64,000 bases of DNA from Nitrincola alkalisediminis (GTDB lineage: Bacteria; Pseudomonadota; Gammaproteobacteria; Pseudomonadales; Balneatricaceae), in NCBI RefSeq assembly GCF_009821115.1, contig NZ_VYTY01000009.1, positions 82,432 through 146,431 on the forward strand, written 5' to 3'. A program made the position numbers and the translations under genes. Position 1 is the first letter of the stretch. Each line of letters opens with the position of its first letter. Shown here piece by piece: positions 8,950 to 18,516 of the stretch. Below the pieces are notes generated by a model that saw nothing but the letters and a program-made list of their open reading frames with translations, had not been told where the DNA came from and made no database searches.

Positions 8950-9541
8950 AAGCACCCAGGACGCGAACACGAATGGCAGGCCAACTCCGTTCAGGCTCCT
9001 CAATTGAAACCGTAATAAAGGTTGGCAGTTTCTCCAAACTATGCCATTGGGATGACACCTGCCCATCTGCATCTTCATAAAGAAGATTGAAACGTTTTAC
9101 CTGGGGCAATAGGCTCAATGCATTTGCATGTGCCCAGTCAATCTCTACACGCTGAGGCACATAGGGTAACCATTCAAACACTAAACCCTTGTCTTGGGTG
9201 AGTCGAAACCGCATCACATGCAATCCACCTTGATCTTGGTGTGCTCGCATTACACTCAATAAAACAAGAGAATCACTCTCTCCTGTCAAAGGTAAGGACG
9301 ACTGAAAAAGCGAAGCATTGCCTCGTGGGAATTGAGCCAATGTTAATTTTTCACGCATAAACGCCGATACCAAGCGCATTTCATCAAGCGAAGTGGAAGT
9401 TTGGTTAATGCGTTTTGATGATTGATTGAGCGTAAACAAAGCACTTACACTGACCGTCATTATCAGCGATAAAAGAACCAGCGAAACCAACACCTCTAAT
9501 AACGTAAAGCCTACTTGGATACGTCGACGTGTGAGGTGCAT
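8942..9541 (-). CDS. gspJ: T2SS minor pseudopilin GspJ
   Basis: This 199-aa pseudopilin begins MHLTRRRIQVG and then FTLLEVLVSLVLLSLIMTVSV, a perfect prepilin-peptidase site with Glu at position 5. GspJ forms the tip complex with GspI and GspK. The ATG at 9541 lies four bases after the gspI stop and has a GGACGGGAG ribosome binding site, so I use it instead of the longer reading that begins at 9703. Confidence 0.92.
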   Translation of the reverse strand: MHLTRRRIQVGFTLLEVLVSLVLLSLIMTVSVSALFTLNQSSKRINQTSTSLDEMRLVSAFMREKLTLAQFPRGNASLFQSSLPLTGESDSLVLLSVMRAHQDQGGLHVMRFRLTQDKGLVFEWLPYVPQRVEIDWAHANALSLLPQVKRFNLLYEDADGQVSSQWHSLEKLPTFITVSIEEPERSWPAIRVRVLGAYG

Positions 9542-9545
9542 TTGG

Positions 9546-9959
9546 CTACTCCCGTCCAAGCACGACAAAACTGTGGAGCTGCACGGATCCGTGGCGGAAC
9601 AAAGATGGCCAGGATACATCAACTTCAACCAATGCCATCGGGATGGTTTGTTGCAAAGGATGATCCGGTAAGGCATACAAGCGAAGACTCCATGCGAAAT
9701 CATCTACAACACCCGAACGCGGTTGACGATCACTCTCCATCTGAACGCCCTCCAACACAGACTCAGCAATTAACAAACCTTTCACTCGACGCTCTTCGGC
9801 CACCACTATCCGAGACGATAATCCCGCACTCTGATACAAGGCGGCCAGAGAAATACTGAGGATCACCAAGGCCACTAACATTTCCAGCAACGAAAAGCCT
9901 AAATCCCGAGAGGGGGAATAGTTCGGTGCTAGAGGACTCCCCATCTGCTTATGATTCAT
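9546..9959 (-). CDS. gspI: T2SS minor pseudopilin GspI
   Basis: This is a 137-aa minor pseudopilin. After a 21-residue polar leader comes the cleavage site and helix G-FSLLEMLVALVILSISLAALY, with Glu at +5. The body (RRVKGLLIAESVLEGVQ, then FAWSLRLYALPDH) matches the GspI fold, which nucleates the GspI-J-K tip. Its start overlaps the end of gspH by 11 bases. Confidence 0.92.
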   Translation of the reverse strand: MNHKQMGSPLAPNYSPSRDLGFSLLEMLVALVILSISLAALYQSAGLSSRIVVAEERRVKGLLIAESVLEGVQMESDRQPRSGVVDDFAWSLRLYALPDHPLQQTIPMALVEVDVSWPSLFRHGSVQLHSFVVLGRE

Positions 9960-10413
9960 TCAACAGCGGTTCCAATGTCACACGACCCAAGAGCCAATCC
10001 ACTCGCACACGTGCAGAGCGCTCGTCTTGTCGAATCTCTAAACTCCCTCCAGACGAGCCGCCAGCAGGGTAAAAATCGATCACCCCAACAGCCCCCTCTT
10101 GAATTTCAGCCGCTGCGATCATATCGACCTTAAAGGCTTTAGGTATCTGTTGCGTCAGCGCATCAGTGTCACCAAAGCGTTGTGATTCATATGAAAAATA
10201 AAAACGACGCACCTCACCCGACATCATCGCGGCGTGCCGAACTTCCAATAAAGATTGCTGCATGTCTTTGACAAAACGTTGAAAGCGAACCGTCTCGTAC
10301 AAACGCATCATATAAGGCGACGAAATACCGACAACACCGGTTAAAATCACCAGCACCACCAATAACTCAAGCAATGTAAAACCTTGCGTTGGTTTAGGCT
10401 GTGTGAGCGACAT
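9949..10413 (-). CDS. gspH: T2SS minor pseudopilin GspH
   Basis: This 154-aa pseudopilin has the leader MSLTQPKPTQG and helix FTLLELLVVLVILTGVVGIS (Glu at +5). A GspH-type domain follows (QQSLLEVRHAAMMSGEVRRFYF). GspH connects the tip complex to the GspG shaft. It starts five bases after the gspG stop and overlaps gspI. Confidence 0.92.
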   Translation of the reverse strand: MSLTQPKPTQGFTLLELLVVLVILTGVVGISSPYMMRLYETVRFQRFVKDMQQSLLEVRHAAMMSGEVRRFYFSYESQRFGDTDALTQQIPKAFKVDMIAAAEIQEGAVGVIDFYPAGGSSGGSLEIRQDERSARVRVDWLLGRVTLEPLLNES

Positions 10414-10418
10414 GGGAC

Positions 10419-10838
10419 TTAATTCCAGTTCCCAACCACGGCATTTTCACCCTCACCCCCTAAGCGCCCATCCGCCCCGTACGAAAAAATGTCGTAAGGG
10501 CCATACTCACCTGGCGAACGATACACATACTCTCGATTCCAAGGATCTTTAGGCACTTGATTGCGTCGTAAATACGGCCCCTTCCAGCCGTTAGCACCTG
10601 GATTCACCACCAAGGCATTTAATCCCTCTTCACTCGACGGAAAACGCCCAACATCCAGCATAAACAACTCAACTGCCTGCTCCAAATCACGAATTTGCAC
10701 CAGTGCCGTATTACTCTTTGCCCCCCCTAGCTGATTTAAAACACGCGGTCCAACCAAACCGGCCAACAGCGCCAACACCGCAAGAACTACCAATAACTCT
10801 ATGAGTGTAAAGCCCCTAACCCCACGATTTTTATACAT
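10419..10838 (-). CDS. gspG: T2SS major pseudopilin GspG
   Basis: This is the main subunit of the periplasmic pseudopilus that pushes substrates through the secretin. The 139-aa product shows the leader MYKNRGVRG, helix FTLIELLVVLAVLALLAGLVGP and the highly conserved GspG body: DLEQAVELFMLDVGRFPSSEEGLNAL, then WKGPYL, VPKDPW and the calcium-site region YGPYDIFSYGADG. It lies between gspF and gspH, as in most gsp operons. Confidence 0.97.
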   Translation of the reverse strand: MYKNRGVRGFTLIELLVVLAVLALLAGLVGPRVLNQLGGAKSNTALVQIRDLEQAVELFMLDVGRFPSSEEGLNALVVNPGANGWKGPYLRRNQVPKDPWNREYVYRSPGEYGPYDIFSYGADGRLGGEGENAVVGNWN

Positions 10839-10866
10839 GAAACACCCTTCACACTAACCGACAAAA

Positions 10867-12072
10867 TTAAAATATAAAGTCATTCACCGACAAAATACCC
10901 AGTAAAATCGCCACAACCATAAACGCAATTGCCACCCCCAAGGTTAAAATCAACGCAGGCTCCAATAAGGTCAACAAGCGCTTGATTTTAACCGCCACCT
11001 CCGCCTCGTACAGCGCCGACAAGTCCAAGAGTATAGCATCCAAGCGCCCAGTTTCTTCACCGACTCGAATCATTTGAATCAACGTTGGCGTTACAAAACG
11101 TTTGAAATCCTTTAGCGTGTCTGACATGACCCGGCCGCTCTTAACCGCCGGAATTAACTGAGCAAACGCCTGCTTCATGGTTACCAAAGACAAGGTGTCT
11201 AATGCAATCTCCAATGCTTTGACCATCGGCACCCCTTTTGCCAAAAGGGTTCCAAGGGTCCGAGTAAACCTGGCCACTTCAAGAGTGATTAATAATGAGC
11301 CAACCAAAGGCAATCGCATCAAAAATGCTTGCAAAGACGTTTGCCCCTTGTCCGTCTTTAACCCTTTCCATACAAAAACAGCCAAGAGCACAGCCCCAAC
11401 CAACATATGTAGGGCATAATGACTAAAAAAATCACCAACAAACATTAAAACACGCGTCGGCAGCGGCAACGCATCGCCCATATCTGAAAACAATGTATCA
11501 AACTGTGGGACAACAAAGCCTAACATCACCCAAATAGAGATAATGGCAAACGCCAGCAGAATGGCAGGATATATCATCGCAGAAATAACATTTGAACGAA
11601 GTAGACGCAGCTGTTCGAGATAGTCAGCCAAAGTGCTCAAAACCTCAACCATGCGGCCACTGGCTTCACCTGCCTTAATCAGACTCAAATAAAAACGACC
11701 TAAAAACTTTTCGTAAGGCGCCAACGCCTGACTCAGAGGTTTACCTTGCTTAACCTGCTGACGAACATCCGTAATAAACGCTCCCATAGCGACATTCGAT
11801 ACTGTTTCACTCAGCAATTTTAAGGCTCGCTCTATCGGCAAACCCGAGCGCATCAAGACAGATAAGTCTCGGGTAAAACGACACAGCTCAACCAAAGGAA
11901 ACGCCCTTACGGAAGACGTAATCACCTCATCTTGACTGGAAAAAGCGTCAATTTGAAGGACCGTTAACCCTCGCGCTTTTAAGCGCCCAACCAAAACATC
12001 CGGTGACTCTGCAGAATCCTTGCCCTCTAAGATGGCACCTTGGCGAGTCATCGCCTTGTACAAATACTCCAT
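10867..12072 (-). CDS. gspF: T2SS inner-membrane protein GspF
   Basis: This 401-aa multipass protein has two homologous cytoplasmic helical domains, around residues 60-180 and 265-385. Each carries a FTRDLSVLMRSGLPIERAL-type signature (second copy: FTRTLGTLLAKGVPMVKAL) and is followed by membrane segments. GspF is the platform core that couples GspE ATP hydrolysis to pseudopilus assembly. Its ATG shares one base with the gspE stop (TAATG), so the two genes are tightly coupled. Confidence 0.96.
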   Translation of the reverse strand: MEYLYKAMTRQGAILEGKDSAESPDVLVGRLKARGLTVLQIDAFSSQDEVITSSVRAFPLVELCRFTRDLSVLMRSGLPIERALKLLSETVSNVAMGAFITDVRQQVKQGKPLSQALAPYEKFLGRFYLSLIKAGEASGRMVEVLSTLADYLEQLRLLRSNVISAMIYPAILLAFAIISIWVMLGFVVPQFDTLFSDMGDALPLPTRVLMFVGDFFSHYALHMLVGAVLLAVFVWKGLKTDKGQTSLQAFLMRLPLVGSLLITLEVARFTRTLGTLLAKGVPMVKALEIALDTLSLVTMKQAFAQLIPAVKSGRVMSDTLKDFKRFVTPTLIQMIRVGEETGRLDAILLDLSALYEAEVAVKIKRLLTLLEPALILTLGVAIAFMVVAILLGILSVNDFIF

Positions 12073-13790
12073 TAAATCAGTGCATCCATCATTTGATCTT
12101 GTGTCACTCGTAACACCTCCTCAAGGCTGGTTACCCCCGCTGCAACCTTGTGCAGACCGTCTTCATAGAGTGTTAGCATCCCTTGCTCGATCGCAACTTC
12201 ATGAATAAAGGATGCATCTCGTCCAGCTAGCACGGCCTCAATTAACCTACCATCCAATACTAAGAGCTCATGAATAGCAGTACGCCCTTTGTACCCAGTG
12301 CCTTGGCACTGTTCACACCCCAAGCTTTTGAATTGTGTCACGCGCATCTCACTCACTTGAGCGAGCTGAGCATCGGGAGAGTCCACCGGAACTCGGCAAT
12401 GCGGACACAAGCAGCGCACCAAACGTTGAGACAAAATAGCATTCAAGGACGAGGTGATTAAATAAGGCTCGACCCCCATATCAACCAACCGGACAATAGC
12501 CCCTGCGGCTGTATTGGTGTGAAGCGTTGATAACACCATATGACCAGTCAAGGCTGACTGCACAGCGATTTTGGCTGTTTCTGAATCTCGCATCTCACCA
12601 ATCATGATAATGTCAGGATCTTGCCGCAAAATTGAGCGCAGAGCATTAGCAAAGGTTAAGTCGATTTGCGGTTGCACCTGAATCTGATTCACACCCGGCA
12701 ATTGATACTCAACCGGGTCCTCAACCGTCAACACCTTGGTGGATTGACAGTCGAGGCTGTTTAACGCTGCATATAAGGTCGTGGTTTTACCCGATCCGGT
12801 GGGACCCGTCACTAACAGTATACCGTGCGGTCTTTCAAGCAAGCTTTGAAAACGCTGAAGATGATGTTTAGAAAACCCCATATCCGTCAGACCTAAACGG
12901 ATACTTTGCCGATCAAGCAGCCTCATCACTAAGCTTTCACCATGAACGGTGGGCACGGATGACACCCTTAAATCAAGCTCATGCCCTTTTATACGCAGCA
13001 TAATTCGACCATCTTGCGGCAAACGTCGTTCAGCTATATTCAAATTTGCCAGCAATTTTACACGTGAAATGATCGCGGGCGCCAAGGACACATCAGGCGC
13101 TGATAGTGACTCTTGAATCACGCCATCCACACGATAGCGGACAATTAGCCGATCCGAAAAAGGCTCAATATGAATGTCTGAGGCACCGAGCTCTAAGGCC
13201 TGATTAAAAAAATCATTCACGATTTTAATCACGGGCCCTTCACTGGCGAGGTCTTTTAAGTGCTCAACAAACTCATCATCACTCGCATACTGATGGGTGT
13301 GTAACAACACCTCCTCATCCACATTAGGCTGCTGGTAGTCAGCCAGCACACGATCAATATCCTGCTCACGTGCCAAAGCTAAGTGAACTTTTTTCTGATA
13401 CACCAAGGATAAGGCTTTCTGTAAGAAAGGATCTTGAGGAATAGAGGCAGCGAATAGAATTTGCCCCTGCACATATTTGACAGGAACAACCCGATTCGCC
13501 GCAAGAAATTCAAGATTGATTGCTGGCAGCTCCAGCCTGCTGTCGGAAAAATCATGCGATCTCAAGTAAGGCAAAGCAAGCTGCTCAGACAAGGTTTCTA
13601 GAATGATCGACTCATCAACCAAACCTAGCTGAACCAACACCTGCCCCAAAAGACCACCCATCTCCGCTTGAGCCTGAAGTGCTCGGTGTACATCTGAAGC
13701 GCTGATCAGACGCTTGGCAAGCAAGCGCTCGCCAAGCTTCGATTGGGTCGCCACACCTGTGGCAACCTCTTCAGACCTCCCTTCTATCAT
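12072..13790 (-). CDS. gspE: T2SS assembly ATPase GspE
   Basis: This is the cytoplasmic hexameric ATPase that powers pseudopilus assembly. With the ATG at 13790 it is 572 aa. There is an N1/MshEN-type domain (about 15-150), an N2 domain (SDIHIEPFSDRLIVRYRVDG), Walker A GPTGSGKTT at 329-337, the Asp box, Walker B DIIMIGEMRD near 393 and the His box (STLHTNTA). A zinc-binding pair of CxxC motifs (C462/C465 and C492/C495) is as in canonical GspE. The start overlaps the stop of the S8 protease gene by four bases (ATGA), unusual coupling of an ATPase to a presumed substrate. A start at 13817 would lie further inside the protease gene and is less likely. Confidence 0.97.
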   Translation of the reverse strand: MIEGRSEEVATGVATQSKLGERLLAKRLISASDVHRALQAQAEMGGLLGQVLVQLGLVDESIILETLSEQLALPYLRSHDFSDSRLELPAINLEFLAANRVVPVKYVQGQILFAASIPQDPFLQKALSLVYQKKVHLALAREQDIDRVLADYQQPNVDEEVLLHTHQYASDDEFVEHLKDLASEGPVIKIVNDFFNQALELGASDIHIEPFSDRLIVRYRVDGVIQESLSAPDVSLAPAIISRVKLLANLNIAERRLPQDGRIMLRIKGHELDLRVSSVPTVHGESLVMRLLDRQSIRLGLTDMGFSKHHLQRFQSLLERPHGILLVTGPTGSGKTTTLYAALNSLDCQSTKVLTVEDPVEYQLPGVNQIQVQPQIDLTFANALRSILRQDPDIIMIGEMRDSETAKIAVQSALTGHMVLSTLHTNTAAGAIVRLVDMGVEPYLITSSLNAILSQRLVRCLCPHCRVPVDSPDAQLAQVSEMRVTQFKSLGCEQCQGTGYKGRTAIHELLVLDGRLIEAVLAGRDASFIHEVAIEQGMLTLYEDGLHKVAAGVTSLEEVLRVTQDQMMDALI

Positions 13791-16006
13791 TTTTGTAAAA
13801 TAACCGCCGGTAACCAAGGTGGCATTCCTTGACGCTTACGCTCACGCGGTGCTTTCCCCACGTAAGGCATGGTAAATGCCATACCCGAAGCATAGAGTTG
13901 GTCATCCCAATTCACAACCCCGACCTCTAAATGGAAATAGCCTGACTTTGGCAGTGTATACGTGGCTTTAATCCAGCCGCTATACCCGCATCCCTCGTAA
14001 TAGCAATCACCACTGTCATAGCCTAAAGCTGACCACTCAGGGCCCCCCGGAATAATCCGGTTGACGGCAGGAGTAATCACCGCCGTTGGTGCAGGCATAT
14101 CCAAACCGGGAACCGTATTGCCATTTTCCGTGGTACGTGCCGTAAACAGTAATGACTCTTGGTTCAGTTCGGTGTCTAAGAGACGCGCCCACGCATAATC
14201 AACGTAATCGGCCCCATCCGACGTTACATAATTAAAATAAAACTCTAATATTTCACCCTCGGTTCCAAAGAATGGCGGCGACAATGATCGAGAGCCGTTA
14301 GTCGGGTAGCCTGAGCCGCCCACCCCTTCTAATGCTACGTTGTTCTCTTGTGATCCAAACGTACTCACCCACCGCACTGGCTCATCAACGGGAGGACGTG
14401 AAACGACACCATCCGTGCCTGCCACACCGCAGGTTCCTTCACAGGACCAGTCTTCAAACGCCAACAAGGCAGTGATAGCATCGTAGCAATTGATTCGAGG
14501 GAAAACGTTGGCAGGGTTACGCCAATCTTGAACCTGAGTCCCTGTTGCTTTCAAAACAGAAAAAATTTCATCGACACCGGCTTCAGGGCTGGCTTGTTTT
14601 AGCAATGACCAACAGCCTGCAACTTGCGGCGCTGCCATGGAGGTACCGTGCCACGCATCAAACTGATTGTTAAAAACAGATGACCGAATCAAAGAACCCG
14701 GCGCTAACAAGGTATCAAAGTTAGAAGACAAATTACTGTAACAGGTAACACGATCAACACTGCCTGTGGGATCACTCCAGGGTGATGGGCAATAATCTTG
14801 CTGGTTCGAGAAATTGCTGTCCCAAGTCGATCCAACACTGATGGCCGAAGAGATACACGCAGGCGAGCCAATGCTATTGGTAAAACCATCATTGCCCGTC
14901 GCGATAACGGTTGGGATTCCAACTGAGCGCAAATTATTGATAGCGCTGGTCATTGCCATAGACAAATAGTCGCAATGGTAAAAATACTGCCCACTGCCCA
15001 AGCTCATATTAATCGCTGAGATAGAATGGTCAAAACGTGCCGTATCATAAATATATTCAAGTGCCGAGATAATATCGTCGTCATATGCACCAATACAGCT
15101 TTGCTCAAACGGGTCACAACTCTCATCACCACTAAAAACCTGAACAGCTAAAATCCCTGACGCAGGTGCCACCCCTTGCAAACCGCCGCCACGAACATTC
15201 CCCGCAACGATCCCCGCGACATGGGTTCCATGATCGCAACCCGGGTCTAGGCTCGCACTACAGGCCCCACCTGCATTATTGCCAATTTGGACAGCACTGC
15301 CATTTGGGCAAAGCGAATTTTCTAAGTCAAAACCACCCTCACCCGAAAAGCAAGCCTCAGCGACCACCCTTCCCTGCAAAAAACTATGATTTTTATCCAC
15401 GCCTGTGTCTAAAACAGCAACATTCCATCCGGTCCCTGTCAAATCACGAGCAAAGGCAACATCCGCACCAATCACACGCCCACTTTCAGGCAGCATCGGC
15501 TGGTATTTTTGGATTCGCTCAATGCTTAATACCTCAGGTGAGGTCAATAACGCCTCTAATTCCTGCTCATTGACTTCAAGCGTAACAAATGGAATTGAAT
15601 TAAATGTTTTTACACGAGCCGTTTGCAGACGCTCAGACAAGCGTCTCTGAGCCGATTGTATTTCGGCACGTTGAGTGCGTACCTGTGCCGCTGACAGCTT
15701 GCCTTCTTCAGCAAAGGGAACGGCTATGCCCACTCTCAACCGAATAGTGCCCTGCTCGCGCACTTCGTCAAGCAGTGCAGCATAAGGAGATCCTTTTGAG
15801 CGCGATTGAAAGTTTGCGACGGAGGTGGACTGAGATGTGTCAACCAACAACTGCCGTAACTGAGGCGCTTCCCTTTTGGGCTTTGCATCACGTTGGGCTC
15901 GGAGGTTGTCATTCAGGGTATCCGAATAAACATACGGAGTTGACAGCACGAGTGCACTTAAAACCCCCAGTTTAAACGCGGTTTGAACTTGCTTTACTCT
16001 AATCAT
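13787..16006 (-). CDS. Secreted S8 subtilisin-like protease with basic-GMPPWL tail
   Basis: This 739-aa exported serine protease has a signal peptide ending near VYS (residue 28), a propeptide-like region (about 85-165, with FVTLEVNEQELEALL) and an S8 catalytic domain. The triad is clear: Asp200 in VAVLDTGVD, His259 in CDHGTHVAG and Ser456 in HGTSMAAPQVAG, with oxyanion Asn372 in ATGND. Many Cys residues suggest disulfides. A C-terminal beta-rich domain (about 545-715) may bind carbohydrate or the surface. The protein ends in RERKRQGMPPWLPAVILQK, a member of the shared tail family. Its stop overlaps the gspE start, so it is co-transcribed with the secretion machine and is probably its substrate. 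The CAP gene lies 58 bases upstream. Confidence 0.95.
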   Translation of the reverse strand: MIRVKQVQTAFKLGVLSALVLSTPYVYSDTLNDNLRAQRDAKPKREAPQLRQLLVDTSQSTSVANFQSRSKGSPYAALLDEVREQGTIRLRVGIAVPFAEEGKLSAAQVRTQRAEIQSAQRRLSERLQTARVKTFNSIPFVTLEVNEQELEALLTSPEVLSIERIQKYQPMLPESGRVIGADVAFARDLTGTGWNVAVLDTGVDKNHSFLQGRVVAEACFSGEGGFDLENSLCPNGSAVQIGNNAGGACSASLDPGCDHGTHVAGIVAGNVRGGGLQGVAPASGILAVQVFSGDESCDPFEQSCIGAYDDDIISALEYIYDTARFDHSISAINMSLGSGQYFYHCDYLSMAMTSAINNLRSVGIPTVIATGNDGFTNSIGSPACISSAISVGSTWDSNFSNQQDYCPSPWSDPTGSVDRVTCYSNLSSNFDTLLAPGSLIRSSVFNNQFDAWHGTSMAAPQVAGCWSLLKQASPEAGVDEIFSVLKATGTQVQDWRNPANVFPRINCYDAITALLAFEDWSCEGTCGVAGTDGVVSRPPVDEPVRWVSTFGSQENNVALEGVGGSGYPTNGSRSLSPPFFGTEGEILEFYFNYVTSDGADYVDYAWARLLDTELNQESLLFTARTTENGNTVPGLDMPAPTAVITPAVNRIIPGGPEWSALGYDSGDCYYEGCGYSGWIKATYTLPKSGYFHLEVGVVNWDDQLYASGMAFTMPYVGKAPRERKRQGMPPWLPAVILQK

Positions 16007-16064
16007 AATTCATCCATAATTTAAACGATTAATACAAGGCTAAATCAATATTCAAACACGCCAA

Positions 16065-17906
16065 TCAGGGTGTGATATGAAATAACCAAACGGGTAAGCC
16101 CTTACGCTTCTTTCTTGGAGCCTGCTCATCATCCTTAGGATCGTCCCTAAAGTCAGCAAGTAACTCAAAACGTTTGCCTGGTCCCCACTCCGTAAAGTGA
16201 TCTTTAAAAACTCGCGAACGTACTTGTAACCAAAAAATTTCAAAGGATTGTAAATCTAAATTGCTAAGAACTGAATCATTCGTTTGAATATTCATCAATA
16301 AGTCTAACTCATCCAGATTTTCCAACTCAATACTGTCTAGACGCCAGCCTACAGACGCCGACACTTGCGGAAAATAGCTTCCATCATTAAAACGATAGCG
16401 AAAGCGCATTTGAAGCGTTTGGTTTTCATAATCGCCTAATGACAAACGAATCTGCCTGACAACTTGCCCTTGGGGATTGCCTACTCCGGCTTGCTCCCAC
16501 AAGGGAGTCCAGCTTAAACCACCGTTATCACTCACCTCAAACGAGGCAACTTGACCATTGCTCGCCCACCCTAAATAGCTTTGAAAAGCGATATGAGAAT
16601 CTAAGTTCACCAAAAATGTTTGCGGGAGCACCAACAACTGCTCCCTTGGAACTGGATGAGCCAAATGGTATGAACGCTCTCCCTCCAATGCCTCAATACC
16701 CGATACGTATCCGCTGTAACCTTCGGAACGCAGGATCTCTAAATCATCATCCACCTCAGCATCATAACGAGCCTCGGACTCAAGAATAGTCTGTACACTC
16801 CATTCGTAGCCATCTGTAAAGTGTAATCCGAAAATGCTAAATGCTACCTCATCATCCCTGTATAACTGTTCAGGACCTTGCGGCAACATCGACTCACTAA
16901 ACACACCCTGTGCAGAATACAAAGGATCAAAAATAGTGACTGAATAGTTAAACGTCTGAAGCGCTCCAGCAATGCGAACGCCGTCAATGATTACCTCATA
17001 CTGCTCATCCTCCGCAACGGATTGCCAGCGATCTCCGTCTTTATAAGGTGATGGAATCCAAACCAACGTATTTTCACCCGCACCGACTTCGTAGGGCTCC
17101 AACATCAATGGATGCGCTTCACCGTTTCGAAACAACGTCACCTGCGCATCGGAAAAGTCCGCATTTGGATAGGTAAACGACCAACGGGGATACACGAGAG
17201 GATAAGGAATAAAACCGGGTGGCGGCCACGCAACAAACGCCTCACGAGTCTCTGGACGTGGGGCACCCCAAGACGCTAAATTCGGCGGATCAAGAACCCA
17301 AACTGCTCCAATTCGTGGATTGGGTGACTCTGGCACGACATTCCCCACACCCATTTTTTGGGTAAACGGATAAAGAAGCCATCGTCGATGACCGACGCTT
17401 TTATTTGAACTACCATAATCTTCGAATTGGTTTTTTACAGACCCCGCACCTGCCTGTCCGTAAGTTAAGTTCGACTTCTGCGCCCCCTCATCACCTGCAG
17501 CGGAGTAACATCGCATATCTGACGTAGGGAAATGGGTTAACGTATTATTTGCCGAGAGAAGTAACGCCGTTTCTTGCGCTTTACGTGAATAGGTTTCATC
17601 TAAAACAATCGTTGAAGGAACTCCCGCAAAGGCCCGGTACCAATTAATACGCCGAAGCGTTGCTGCTTCATAGGCTTCTGAAACTCGACCCGCATCACAG
17701 CTCTCAATACTTCCTGTCCAATTCGCCAATACACCATCAGACGAGCGATAAACCGTATTGTAAAACTGTCGAACCTGCTCTCGATCCGACACATCGAAAA
17801 AGTGTCCTTTAAAATCAACAGCCATTAACGGGGTTGCGAGACACATCCCCCCCACCATCATTAAAAACGAATAAAAACCACGGGGGTGGAATTGAAAAGG
17901 CAGCAT
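16065..17906 (-). CDS. Secreted CAP/SCP-domain protein with basic-GLPVWL tail
   Basis: This 613-aa protein starts at the ATG at 17906, which puts a good signal peptide (FYSFLMMVGGMCLATPLMA) at the N-terminus. Residues about 45-230 form a CAP (SCP/PR-1) domain: RRINWYRAFAGVPSTIVLDE, KAQETALLLSANNTLTHFP and SSNKSVGHRRWLLYP. The remainder is beta-rich and of unknown family, with a region (about 400-560) resembling jelly-roll modules. The end is RKKRKGLPVWLFHITP, the shared tail. CAP proteins are secreted and variously bind lipids or act as proteases; the role here is unknown. It is probably the first gene of the leftward T2SS operon. Readings that start further upstream would bury the signal peptide. 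Confidence 0.88.
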   Translation of the reverse strand: MLPFQFHPRGFYSFLMMVGGMCLATPLMAVDFKGHFFDVSDREQVRQFYNTVYRSSDGVLANWTGSIESCDAGRVSEAYEAATLRRINWYRAFAGVPSTIVLDETYSRKAQETALLLSANNTLTHFPTSDMRCYSAAGDEGAQKSNLTYGQAGAGSVKNQFEDYGSSNKSVGHRRWLLYPFTQKMGVGNVVPESPNPRIGAVWVLDPPNLASWGAPRPETREAFVAWPPPGFIPYPLVYPRWSFTYPNADFSDAQVTLFRNGEAHPLMLEPYEVGAGENTLVWIPSPYKDGDRWQSVAEDEQYEVIIDGVRIAGALQTFNYSVTIFDPLYSAQGVFSESMLPQGPEQLYRDDEVAFSIFGLHFTDGYEWSVQTILESEARYDAEVDDDLEILRSEGYSGYVSGIEALEGERSYHLAHPVPREQLLVLPQTFLVNLDSHIAFQSYLGWASNGQVASFEVSDNGGLSWTPLWEQAGVGNPQGQVVRQIRLSLGDYENQTLQMRFRYRFNDGSYFPQVSASVGWRLDSIELENLDELDLLMNIQTNDSVLSNLDLQSFEIFWLQVRSRVFKDHFTEWGPGKRFELLADFRDDPKDDEQAPRKKRKGLPVWLFHITP

Positions 17907-18077
17907 CACAGAACCTTGGGGCATATTGGGATTGAAGGCATCATTTTGAATCAAAACGTGAAAAACACGCATTGGAGTTGGGTACAAAATTAGCTGAAAT
18001 ATACCACTTTGTCGACTTGAAAAAACCAAGAATTAATTTAGACTAGGTTAAACATAATTTGACAGGGACCCTTTGTT

Positions 18078-18455
18078 ATGAACAAAACATCAATTTTGAA
18101 AAAGTTAAGCGCTTTCGCCGTTATCACCACCGCCGCTGTTGCTTTTAACTCTGCGGTTGCCGCTACAGGAACCATCACGGCACCTGTTGATCGGATCATG
18201 TTCGATAACGACCTATACGGTGCCTGTGTTGCGCACTTTCCAGCGCACAACCCAAAGTCGGTTTTACCGGGCTGCGCGGATAACTGGATAACTTTCGACT
18301 GCGATGCTCAATTCAATGACGAAAACAAAGCCTACGAAATGTTCAGCTTGGTGCAAATGGCATTTGCCCTTGAGAAACGTGTCCGTATCACCTTTACTGA
18401 TGAACAAACCCATAACGGCTGGTGTGTCGCAAAACGCGTTCAGCTACTGCCCTAA
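18078..18455 (+). CDS. Small secreted four-cysteine protein, copy 1
   Basis: This 125-aa protein has a classical signal peptide ending in SAVA and a mature part of about 97 residues with four Cys (YGAC, LPGC, TFDC, NGWC), suggesting two disulfides. I recognise no named family. It is one of only three convincing plus-strand genes in the window and is divergent from the CAP gene. A second copy at 22,922 has a mature sequence differing at two residues. Both are preceded by similar leaders ending CAGGG...TTGTTATG and followed by a strong terminator, so each is a stand-alone unit. It lacks the basic-GLPVWL tail. Confidence 0.9.
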   Translation: MNKTSILKKLSAFAVITTAAVAFNSAVAATGTITAPVDRIMFDNDLYGACVAHFPAHNPKSVLPGCADNWITFDCDAQFNDENKAYEMFSLVQMAFALEKRVRITFTDEQTHNGWCVAKRVQLLP

Positions 18456-18470
18456 GTAAGCATCGCGCAC

Positions 18471-18505
18471 AAAAAAAAAAGCGAGGACAATGCCTCGCTT
18501 TTTTT
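18471..18505. terminator. Bidirectional terminator between convergent genes
   Basis: GCGAGG and CCTCGC form a stem at 18481-18498, flanked by a run of ten A on the left and seven T on the right. It can end transcription of the plus-strand small gene and of the minus-strand 450-aa gene that stops at 18517. Confidence 0.9.
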
Positions 18506-18516
18506 GTTTTAAAACA

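Noticed and set aside
8942..9703. Longer GspJ start at 9703
   Set aside because: It would place 54 residues of non-signal sequence, overlapping gspI, before the prepilin leader. The ATG at 9541 with a good ribosome binding site fits much better.
14704..15650. Several open frames on both strands inside the subtilase gene
   Set aside because: They are shadows of the strongly supported S8 coding frame, with biased composition and no start signals.
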